Assembly: GCA_016219075.1 (NCBI GenBank)
Contig: JACRCJ010000034.1
Location: 1 to 10,897, forward strand
Length of the DNA: 10,897 nucleotides
Source of the DNA: Deltaproteobacteria bacterium
GTDB taxonomy: Bacteria > Desulfobacterota > GWC2-55-46
Direction: 5' to 3'
A model generated the notes under the pieces. It worked only from the letters and a program-made list of their open reading frames with translations, was not told the origin of the DNA and ran no database searches. Position 1 is the first letter of the stretch. Each line of letters begins with the position of its first letter. Shown piece after piece: positions 1-5,543 of this stretch. Made by a program: the position numbers and the translations under genes.

Positions 1-20
1 CGGGCTGTTAAAGAGGCTTT

Positions 21-1001
21 ATGCTTACTTACATCATAAGAAGGATACTCTACGCCATACCGATAGTCATCGGCGTGAATGTGCTTACGGCGCTCCTCTT
101 CTTCTATGTCAACACCCCAGAGGACATGGCGAGAAAGACGCTCGGCGAGAAGAACATCACCCCCGCGGCGATAGAGAACTGGAAGAGGGACCACGGCTAC
201 AACCTCCCGGCCTTTCTGAACACGAAGGAGACGGGCGTGTCCGCCGTCAGCCAGACTATATTCTTCCAGAAGTCCGTGCCTCTTTTGTGGTTCGACTTCG
301 GCCGCTCCGACAGGAACAACATCGACATCGGCGGAGAGATAAAAAAGAGGATGTGGGCGAGTCTGGCCATAAGCATGCCGCTGTTTCTGATAGGCATCGT
401 CATCGACCTCACCTTCGCCATGATACTCGCCTACTACAGGGGGACTTATCTGGACATCTGGGGCGTGGTGCTTGCGGTAGTCATGATGTCGGTCTCCACG
501 CTCTTCTACATAATCGGGGGGCAGTTCGTCCTCGGCAAGGTCTTGAAGCTTTTTCCAATCTCCGGCTACGACACGGGCCTCTTCTCGATAAAGTTCGTCA
601 TACTCCCGGTCATCATAGGCGTCATCGGCGGCATAGGCATAGGGGTCCGGTTCTACAGGACCGTATTCCTCGAAGAGATAAACAAGGACTACATACGAAC
701 GGCCAGGGCCAAGGGGTTGAGCGAGGCCAGGGTGCTCTTCAAGCACGCCCTCAAGAACGCGATGATACCGGTTCTGACCAATGTGGTCGTCTCCATACCG
801 TTTCTCTTCTACGGGTCGCTGATCATGGAGACATTCTTCGCGATACCGGGCCTCGGCAGCTTCACGATAGACGCCATACAGTCGCAGGACTTCGCCATCG
901 TACGGTCGATGGTCTACCTCGGCTCGATACTCTACATAGCCGGGCTCATTCTCACGGACATAAGCTACACGCTTGTGGACCCGAGGGTCAAGTTCGAGTA
1001 A
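21..1001 (+). CDS. Peptide/nickel-type ABC importer permease (DppB/OppB/YejB family)
   Basis: Inner-membrane permease of a binding-protein-dependent importer, 326 residues. The N-terminus (YIIRRILYAIPIVIGVN, about residues 4-20) is the usual first membrane helix of DppB/OppB proteins. An extracytoplasmic stretch (about 31-112) follows, then further helices near 113-137, 146-170, 191-209, 250-270 and 295-315. The EAA loop that docks on the ATPase is clear at about 223-250 (DYIRTARAKGLSEARVLFKH, then ALKNAMIP). The C-terminal DPRVKFE matches the family's DPR ending. ATG at 21 has a purine-rich AAAGAGG about 4 bases upstream. The gene is first of four co-directional genes that also encode the partner permease and fused ATPase. 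Family assignment is firm; the substrate (di/oligopeptide, nickel, microcin-like) cannot be told from the permease. The fused ATPase downstream makes a YejB-like role as likely as DppB. Confidence 0.93.
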   Translation: MLTYIIRRILYAIPIVIGVNVLTALLFFYVNTPEDMARKTLGEKNITPAAIENWKRDHGYNLPAFLNTKETGVSAVSQTIFFQKSVPLLWFDFGRSDRNNIDIGGEIKKRMWASLAISMPLFLIGIVIDLTFAMILAYYRGTYLDIWGVVLAVVMMSVSTLFYIIGGQFVLGKVLKLFPISGYDTGLFSIKFVILPVIIGVIGGIGIGVRFYRTVFLEEINKDYIRTARAKGLSEARVLFKHALKNAMIPVLTNVVVSIPFLFYGSLIMETFFAIPGLGSFTIDAIQSQDFAIVRSMVYLGSILYIAGLILTDISYTLVDPRVKFE

Positions 1002-1053
1002 AAAACGCGGGCGGACCAGCCCGGCAGACTATTTAAAAAGGGGACCTTCAAAT

Positions 1054-1521
1054 ATGATACCGGTGCAGACCCCGATCATGGGCAAGGAAGACAGAAAGAG
1101 GATCTCAGGCCCGCTTCTGGCCCTCTCCGAGTTCTACGAGGCGTTTAACAACGCGGACATGGAAAAGATGTCAGGGAACTGGATGCGTACCGACGAGGCG
1201 TCGATGGACAACCCCGTAGGCGGCATAAAAAGAGGGTGGGAAGAGATAAAGTCCGTTTATGAGCGTATCTTCAAAGGGCCCGCCAGCGTCCATGTGGAGT
1301 TCTACGACTACACCATACACGAGGCAGGAGAACTCTTTTACGCGGTCGGCAGGGAGCGGGGAGAGTTCCGCTTAAACGGCGCCACGGTGGACCTCGCTAT
1401 CAGGACGAGCAGGATATACAGGCTCTCCGGGGGGCGCTGGCAACAGGTCCACCACCACGGCTCGATAGACGACCCGGAGCTGCTCTCCAGGTACCAGAAC
1501 GCCGTAAGGAGCATTCGATAG
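1054..1521 (+). CDS. SnoaL/NTF2-like small protein inserted in the ABC operon
   Basis: 155-residue protein that looks like a SnoaL-like/nuclear transport factor 2-fold domain. Visible features are an N-terminal helix (LLALSEFYEAFNNADMEKM), a MRTDEASMDNPVGGIKRGW segment, and a C-terminal strand ending in GGRWQQVHHHGS. These fit the DUF4440/YybH-type group, whose members are small cone-shaped barrels that bind ligands or act as enzymes; no specific reaction can be assigned. ATG at 1054 is chosen because AAAAAGGGGA lies about 9 bases upstream. The frame stays open back to 973, but the extra 27 codons read through the low-complexity leader after the permease and overlap its end. No signal peptide or membrane helix is visible, so a cytoplasmic location is expected. 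The stop is 4 bases before the next permease start, which implies cotranscription. An unrelated gene between two permease genes is unusual. Confidence 0.82.
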   Translation: MIPVQTPIMGKEDRKRISGPLLALSEFYEAFNNADMEKMSGNWMRTDEASMDNPVGGIKRGWEEIKSVYERIFKGPASVHVEFYDYTIHEAGELFYAVGRERGEFRLNGATVDLAIRTSRIYRLSGGRWQQVHHHGSIDDPELLSRYQNAVRSIR

Positions 1522-1525
1522 AAAG

Positions 1526-2701
1526 ATGCCTGTAATCCTGGCCACAGACCTCATAGTATACTTCCTCGTCGCGATGACAATCTATTTTGTCATCCGGGCG
1601 CGTAGCGACGGCACCGTAAAGGCCGCCTGGAATGAGCTCAGGAGGAACAGGCTCGCCATGGTCTCCATGTTCTTTCTCGCCCTCTATTTGGGCGTGGCCG
1701 TGATGGACTGCGTGCGCTGGAGGGACCCCGTGCTTGACGCTGACAGAGAAGTGTCGCGCTCGGAGACTTCCGGCGCCGTCATCTACAGCCCTCAGGCGTT
1801 AAGCCTTCTGGACAGGGCCGCCTCGAAAATCAGGCTCAACACCGAGAAGACCTACTCCTCCCCGTTCTCAGACCACCTCTTCACGAAAGAGTCGATCGAG
1901 ATGCCGGACGGCAGGGCCGTCAGGGACTACCCCGGGCTTAAATACCCGGGGTCCCACTGGCTCGGCACCGACAAGGTCGGGAACGACGTCTTCTTCATCG
2001 CCCTCAAGGGCGTGCGCACCGGCATCGTCATCGGCGCAGGTACTACGATCATCATAGTACCCTTCGCCATATTCTTCGGGGTCATCGCCGGGTACTACGG
2101 CGGCTTCACAGACGACATAGTCCAGTACATCTACACGACGCTTTCATCCATTCCCGGTGTGCTCCTCATAGTCGCCTTCATGCTGCTCTTCGGCTCCAGC
2201 GGCTACCAGGGCGGACTTCTGTCCCACAGGGAGACCTTCCTCGGGTTCTTTGTCCCGAACGAAAGGCTATTCTGGTTATGCCTGATACTTGGCATCACTT
2301 CGTGGACTGACCTCTGCAGGCTCATAAGGGGCGAAACTCTAAAGCTCAGGGAGCTTGAGTATGTTCAGGCGTCAAAGGCCTTCGGCGTAACGAGTCCAGG
2401 GATCATCTACCGCCACATAGTCCCCAATGTCATGCACCTTGTGCTTATAACTTTCGTCCTGCAGTTCAGCGGCCTGGTCCTTGCGGAGGCGGTCTTAAGC
2501 TACATCGGCATAGGCGTCGGCCCGGAGATGGGGTCCTGGGGCAACATGATAAACACGGCCCGCCTTGAGCTGAGCCGCGAACCCGTAGTCTGGTGGAACC
2601 TCTTCGGGTCGTTCCTCTTCATGTTCGCCCTCGTCCTGCCGGCGAACATATTCGGAGACGCCGTAAGAGACGCGCTGGACCCGAGGCTCAGGTACAGGTG
2701 A
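1526..2701 (+). CDS. Peptide/nickel-type ABC importer permease (DppC/OppC/YejE family)
   Basis: Second permease, 391 residues, longer than the roughly 300 usual for DppC/OppC. A predicted extra helix (about 4-23) precedes the canonical OppC N-terminal segment (AWNELRRNRLAMVSMFFLAL, 35-54). A long polar extracytoplasmic insertion (about 63-140) leads into HWLGTDKVGNDVF (144-156), the family's HPLGTD..GRDV motif. Membrane segments follow near 165-192, 205-223, 245-260, 300-325 and 358-375. The EAA loop (EYVQASKAFGVTSPGIIYRH, 279-298, then IVPN) is clear, and the protein ends in ALDPRLRYR as expected. ATG at 1526 has AAGGAG at 1506-1511, rather far upstream inside the preceding gene, so translational coupling with the SnoaL-like gene is likely. 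It should pair with the permease at 21-1001. Long insertions of this kind occur in YejE-like permeases, but orthology is inference. Confidence 0.92.
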   Translation: MPVILATDLIVYFLVAMTIYFVIRARSDGTVKAAWNELRRNRLAMVSMFFLALYLGVAVMDCVRWRDPVLDADREVSRSETSGAVIYSPQALSLLDRAASKIRLNTEKTYSSPFSDHLFTKESIEMPDGRAVRDYPGLKYPGSHWLGTDKVGNDVFFIALKGVRTGIVIGAGTTIIIVPFAIFFGVIAGYYGGFTDDIVQYIYTTLSSIPGVLLIVAFMLLFGSSGYQGGLLSHRETFLGFFVPNERLFWLCLILGITSWTDLCRLIRGETLKLRELEYVQASKAFGVTSPGIIYRHIVPNVMHLVLITFVLQFSGLVLAEAVLSYIGIGVGPEMGSWGNMINTARLELSREPVVWWNLFGSFLFMFALVLPANIFGDAVRDALDPRLRYR

Positions 2702-2722
2702 GCACCGTCATGAACGACAACT

Positions 2723-2730
2723 GAAGGGAG
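2723..2730 (+). promoter_or_regulatory. Ribosome binding site deciding a TTG start
   Basis: GAAGGGAG lies 7 bases before the TTG at 2738 and supports that codon as the start of the fused ATPase. It also yields the normal family N-terminus (STPVIQVRDLKTYF), where the first beta strand begins a few residues in. No in-frame ATG lies between this site and the Walker A motif at a position that would keep that strand. Confidence 0.65.
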
Positions 2731-2737
2731 CCGAAGA

Positions 2738-4615
2738 TTGTCCACTCCGGTCATACAGGTAAGAGACTTAAAGACCTATTTCCAGACCCCCAAGGGGGTC
2801 GCGCGCGCCGTTGACGGCATCTCGTTCGAGATCCCCAAAGGCGCCACCTTCGCCCTCGTCGGCGAAAGCGGGTGCGGCAAATCGGTAACGGCCCTGTCGC
2901 TCATCCAGCTCGTCCCCGAGCCCGCCGGGTACATCGCCGGAGGAGAGATACTCCTGAACGGCCGCGAGATCGTCGTCCTTACCGAGCGCGAAAAGCGGGG
3001 GATACGCGGCAACAACATCTCGATGATATTCCAGGAGCCGATGACGTCTTTGAACCCGGTCTTTACCATCGGCGACCAGATAATCGAGACGATAAAACTC
3101 CACCAGAAAAAGACCTCCGCCGAGGCAAAGGCCCTGGCGATGGACATCTTCGGCAAAGTGGGGCTGCCGGACCCGGAAGGCCTCATAAACGAATACCCGC
3201 ACAGGCTCTCCGGAGGGATGCGCCAGAGGGTGATGATAGCCATCGCGCTCTCCTGCAAGCCCGACCTCCTCATAGCCGACGAGCCCACCACGGCGCTCGA
3301 TGTGACGATCCAGGACCAGATAATCTCGCTTATCCGCGAGGTCAAGGAAGCAACCGGCACGGCCGTCCTTCTGATAACCCACAACCTCGCCCTCGTATAC
3401 CGTAACGCCGAGGCCGTGGGGGTCATGTACGCCGGTAAGATCGTCGAGCTTACGACGACCAGGGACCTCTTCCGTAACCCCATGCACCCCTACACCGTAA
3501 AACTCCTTCGCTCCATACCCGGAGGGGAGAAACGGGGCAAGGCACTCGATACGATCCCGGGCACCGTCCCCCCGGCTACCTCGTACCCCGCCGGGTGTCA
3601 CTTCTCCGGGAGGTGCCCGAGGGAGATGGAAGGCTGCGCGTCCATATACCCTGAGCTTGCCGAGAGGGCCGCGGGCCACAAAGTCGCCTGCCACCTGCAC
3701 GACGCTGAGTTCATGGCGGGACCCTCCTCAAAGCCCTTAAGGCACGAGCCGGATTCACTTGCGCCCCTTGCGGCCCCTTACGCCCAAAGAAAGGTCTTAC
3801 TCGATGTGAAGGGCCTCAAGACCCACTACCCCATAAGGAAGGGGCTCCTTAAAAGGGTCGCCGGGTTCGTAAAGGCCGTGGACGGCATAGACCTTACGGT
3901 CAGAGAGGGATCAACGCTCGCCCTTGTCGGCGAAAGCGGCTGCGGAAAGACCACGGCAGGGAAATCGATAATACAGCTCTTAAGGCCGACCGAGGGCGAG
4001 ATCCTCTTCAAGGGTTCCGACCTCGCCCGCATGGACGAGCGACAGATGAAGCCCTTCAGGTCCCTCATCCAGATAATATTCCAGGACCCTTACTCGTCCC
4101 TGAACCCCAGGCTCATGATAAAAGAGACTATAGAAGAGGGGATAAGGTCCCTTAAGCCCGGCCTCGGAAGAGCCGAGCGCGAAAGAAAGATTACGGAGGT
4201 CCTTGAGAGGGTCGGGCTTACGCCCGAGATGATGTACCGCTACCCGCACGAGTTCTCCGGGGGGCAGCGCCAGAGGATAGGGATAGCAAGGGCGCTGGCC
4301 GTGGACCCGGAGTTCATCGTCTGCGACGAGGCCGTCAGCGCCCTCGATGTCTCGGTGCAGGCGCAGATATTGAACCTGTTGAAGTCCATCCAGAGGGACT
4401 TCGGGCTCTCGTTCCTCTTCATAACCCACGACCTGAGCGTCGTCGAGTACATCGCCGACGAGGTGGCCGTCATGTACGACGGAAAGATAGTGGAGCGGAA
4501 CTCCACGGTCGAGATATTCTCAAACCCCTCTCACGACTACACGAAAAAACTCCTCTCGGCGATACCGAAGATAGACCCGGAGCTTGCGGGCCTGTGGAGA
4601 CTGCCGGGGAGGTAA
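2738..4615 (+). CDS. Fused double ATPase of peptide-type ABC importer (DppD-DppF / YejF arrangement)
   Basis: Cytoplasmic 625-residue protein that carries both ATPase domains of the importer and powers uptake through the two permeases upstream. Domain 1 (about 1-330): Walker A GESGCGKS at 42-49, signature LSGGMRQR at 157-164, Walker B LLIADE with D181/E182, and a switch histidine in LLITHN. Its C-terminal oligopeptide-transporter extension has four cysteines (287, 293, 300, 318), the arrangement found in OppD/DppD proteins; a mycobacterial OppD structure shows an Fe-S cluster at these cysteines. A linker of about 30 residues joins domain 2 (about 355-625): Walker A at 398-405, signature FSGGQRQR at 506-513, Walker B with D530/E531, and LFITHD. 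Domain 2 stops soon after LLSAIPKIDP, so it lacks the cysteine-bearing extension usual in DppF. Both sites look catalytically complete. Substrate is unknown. Confidence 0.95.
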   Translation: MSTPVIQVRDLKTYFQTPKGVARAVDGISFEIPKGATFALVGESGCGKSVTALSLIQLVPEPAGYIAGGEILLNGREIVVLTEREKRGIRGNNISMIFQEPMTSLNPVFTIGDQIIETIKLHQKKTSAEAKALAMDIFGKVGLPDPEGLINEYPHRLSGGMRQRVMIAIALSCKPDLLIADEPTTALDVTIQDQIISLIREVKEATGTAVLLITHNLALVYRNAEAVGVMYAGKIVELTTTRDLFRNPMHPYTVKLLRSIPGGEKRGKALDTIPGTVPPATSYPAGCHFSGRCPREMEGCASIYPELAERAAGHKVACHLHDAEFMAGPSSKPLRHEPDSLAPLAAPYAQRKVLLDVKGLKTHYPIRKGLLKRVAGFVKAVDGIDLTVREGSTLALVGESGCGKTTAGKSIIQLLRPTEGEILFKGSDLARMDERQMKPFRSLIQIIFQDPYSSLNPRLMIKETIEEGIRSLKPGLGRAERERKITEVLERVGLTPEMMYRYPHEFSGGQRQRIGIARALAVDPEFIVCDEAVSALDVSVQAQILNLLKSIQRDFGLSFLFITHDLSVVEYIADEVAVMYDGKIVERNSTVEIFSNPSHDYTKKLLSAIPKIDPELAGLWRLPGR

Positions 4616-4646
4616 GAAAGAAGCGGGAAAATCTATGGAAATTGGT

Positions 4647-4681
4647 AAAAAAAAGAGGAGTAAGCAAAGAGCTTACCCCTC
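4647..4681 (-). terminator. Minus-strand intrinsic terminator
   Basis: Read on the minus strand, GAGGGGTAAGC (4681-4671), a five-base loop and GCTTACTCCTC (4665-4655) form an 11-pair stem with one A/C mismatch. Eight T residues (4654-4647) follow. This is the classical hairpin plus U-tract order for leftward transcription. No minus-strand gene directly precedes it, so it may catch readthrough from the rpoZ operon or end an antisense transcript of the repeat region. On the + strand the A-run comes before the hairpin, so it would be a poor terminator for the ABC operon. Confidence 0.6.
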
Positions 4682-4776
4682 TACTGGCGGGTTCAATCTT
4701 GCAGATTGAACCCGAATGATTCGCGGCTGCTATACGAAATTCAGGGTTCAGGTTAAAAACTTGAACCCGCAAGAAG
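4681..4776. repeat. 96-bp structured repeat, copy 1
   Basis: Direct repeat, 92 of 96 positions identical to the copy at 5103-5198. It contains two hairpins: CGGGTTCAATC/GATTGAACCCG (4688-4698 with 4704-4714) and GGGTTCAGGTT/AACTTGAACCC (4744-4754 with 4758-4768, one G-T pair). The outer arms GCGGGTTCAA (4687-4696) and TTGAACCCGC (4761-4770) are also perfect inverted repeats. The element can therefore fold either as two side-by-side hairpins or as one long rod. It may be a non-autonomous palindromic element (REP or MITE-like); no transposase is visible. Confidence 0.9.
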
Positions 4777-4794
4777 GAACTGTACTTAATCCTA

Positions 4795-4802
4795 AAAGGA
4801 GG
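4795..4802 (+). promoter_or_regulatory. Strong ribosome binding site of the 63-codon ORF
   Basis: AAAGGAGG sits 8 bases before the ATG at 4811, a near-perfect anti-Shine-Dalgarno match at ideal spacing. It is the main reason to treat the short ORF as a real gene. Confidence 0.7.
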
Positions 4803-4810
4803 AATAATAC

Positions 4811-5002
4811 ATGGGAGAGCTGAGAGTCAAACTCATCTTAGATAAAACATCTCCAGTTAATACCCCGGCAGGAAGTTTTTATTTATATAGAAGTGAGGAA
4901 AAAGACAACAGAAATATTTCACTGGTTAATGGAGTGTATGTATTGCGTGAGGAAGTCGGTGAGATTCCACCAGAAAACATGGCGCTCTCATTAGAGTGGT
5001 AG
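4811..5002 (+). CDS. Small hypothetical protein between two 96-bp repeats
   Basis: 63-residue protein of no family I recognise. It begins MGELRVKLILDKTSPVN and ends PPENMALSLEW. Alternating hydrophobic and polar residues (RVKLIL, SFYLYR, GVYVLREEV) suggest a small beta-rich fold. There is no signal peptide, membrane helix or cysteine. Support for coding is the AAAGGAGG site 8 bases upstream of the ATG and an uninterrupted frame. Base composition is unlike its surroundings: about 40% G+C by hand count (77 of 192 bases), against 67% for a 60-base sample of the ATPase gene (2821-2880), with TTA, AAA and ATT codons common. It lies between two direct repeats 422 bases apart, which suggests horizontally acquired cargo or a repeat-bounded insertion. 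No function is proposed. It could still be a chance ORF, but the ribosome site argues against that. Confidence 0.6.
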   Translation: MGELRVKLILDKTSPVNTPAGSFYLYRSEEKDNRNISLVNGVYVLREEVGEIPPENMALSLEW

Positions 5003-5102
5003 AGAGGATTTTTCTGGCGTACAGTCCCGGAGAGGGATTTAAAAAGAACAAAGCCCCGTTCGCTATTTAAGATGAGCCATTCCGGTACCCCACGAACGAG
5101 GA

Positions 5103-5198
5103 CTACTGGCGGGTTCAATCTTGCAGATTGAACCCGAATGATTCGCGGCTGCTATGCGAAATTCAGGGTTCAGGTTACAAACCTGAACCCGCCAGAAG
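5103..5198. repeat. 96-bp structured repeat, copy 2
   Basis: Second copy, same orientation as 4681-4776. It differs at four positions (5156, 5178, 5183, 5193). Its pairing is better: hairpin 2 (GGGTTCAGGTT/AACCTGAACCC, 5166-5176 with 5180-5190) is perfect, and the terminal inverted repeat extends to 12 bases (CTGGCGGGTTCA 5106-5117 with TGAACCCGCCAG 5184-5195). The central TTCGC/GCGAA pair also closes fully. Copy 2 therefore looks like the intact form and copy 1 a slightly decayed one. Confidence 0.9.
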
Positions 5199-5217
5199 TA
5201 TTTAAAAAATAACCCAA

Positions 5218-5310
5218 GGGGCATTGCGGAGTGAGCCTGAAGGAGAGTGAGCGAGCAAGCCTCTGTATCTGTTGCGAGCGAGTCTCGACAGTGAACGGAG
5301 CAATCGCCCC
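5218..5310. repeat. Imperfect palindromic element of the TTGCGAGCG...GCAATC type
   Basis: GGGGCATTGC (5218-5227) pairs with GCAATCGCCCC (5300-5310) with one bulged base, giving a 10-pair closing stem. Inside are two TTGC...GCAA modules, TTGCGGAGTGAG to GAGCGAGCAAG (5224-5259) and TTGCGAGCGAG to GGAGCAATC (5272-5305). They resemble a style of intergenic palindrome (ATTGCGAGCGAAGC...GCAATC) that I associate with many bacterial genomes. The 3' part overlaps the glycine-riboswitch-like segment, and the two folds would compete. Confidence 0.45.
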
Positions 5311-5350
5311 GAAACGCACGGCAGTGCGTAAAAAGCTCTCAGGCAAAGGG
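5235..5350 (+). ncRNA. Glycine-riboswitch-like RNA, orphan
   Basis: CTCTCAGGCAAAGGG (5336-5350) matches the highly conserved 3' strand of glycine aptamers. Upstream, GGAGAG (5242-5247) can pair through GAGAG with CTCTC (5336-5340) as P1. A hairpin CTGT..CGAG/CTCGACAG (5269-5291, two-base bulge) sits where P2 should be. GAACGGAGCAA (5293-5303) resembles the conserved GAAGGAGCAA with one extra C. ACGCAC/GTGCGT (5314-5319 with 5324-5329) can be P3. The order fits a single aptamer on the + strand. Against it, the CCGAAGG core is altered, the left part overlaps a palindromic repeat, and no gene follows on this strand: the next feature is a terminator-like hairpin at 5402. Either a relic whose gene was lost, or a chance resemblance inside a repeat. 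Confidence 0.4.
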
Positions 5351-5401
5351 CCGGGTTGATTCTTTTTCGAATCTTACTGAAATAATCACACCCTCCCCTT
5401 A

Positions 5402-5436
5402 TCCCCTCCCATCAAGGGAGGGGAATTTTTATTTTA
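5402..5436 (+). terminator. Plus-strand terminator-like hairpin
   Basis: TCCCCTCCC (5402-5410), loop ATCAA and GGGAGGGGA (5416-5424) form a perfect 9-pair stem followed by the T-rich stretch AATTTTTATTTTA. The sequence also resembles simple CCCTCCCC-type intergenic repeats, and CCCTCCCC just upstream at 5391-5398 could replace the left arm. It would end rightward transcripts through the small ORF and the riboswitch-like segment before they run into rpoZ antisense. Confidence 0.55.
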
Positions 5437-5473
5437 CTCTTTGTCCCTCAAGAGCCTCCTACCGATAAGCTGT

Positions 5474-5511
5474 CAAAATAAAAGGGGGAGGCCGCGTCTG
5501 CGGCCTCCCCC
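5474..5511 (-). terminator. Intrinsic terminator of the rpoZ operon
   Basis: On the minus strand GGGGGAGGCCGC (5511-5500), a four-base loop and GCGGCCTCCCCC (5495-5484) form a perfect 12-pair stem, followed by TTTTATTTT (5483-5475). It lies about 30 bases past the rpoZ stop, the expected place for the end of the leftward operon. Confidence 0.85.
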
Positions 5512-5543
5512 TCTGAAAGTCTTTAGAAGAGTTTTAAAAAATA

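Noticed and set aside
973..1053. Longer N-terminus for the SnoaL-like gene
   Set aside because: The frame is open, but the extension overlaps the permease end and is Lys/Arg/Ser-rich, while ATG 1054 has a good ribosome site.
2768..3700. Long minus-strand ORFs opposite the fused ATPase
   Set aside because: They are antisense open frames caused by GC-rich codon bias; the + strand protein has complete ABC motifs across the same span.
4761..4790. Sigma-70-like promoter (TTGAAC, 18 bases, CTTAAT) at the end of repeat copy 1
   Set aside because: The predicted start site would fall on the ribosome binding site of the small ORF, leaving no usable leader, and the -10 match is weak.
4879..5118. Minus-strand ORF opposite the small gene
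   Set aside because: It is antisense to the 63-codon ORF, begins inside repeat copy 2, and has no ribosome site or family resemblance; the + strand frame has the better start signal.
4681..5198. Integron cassette with attC sites
   Set aside because: The repeats are structured and bracket a small ORF, but I find no RYYYAAC/GTTRRRY core pair at the repeat ends and no integrase gene in the window.
4681..5198. CRISPR array
   Set aside because: Only two 96-base copies, 326 bases apart with a coding-like interval. There are no short regular spacers and no cas genes.
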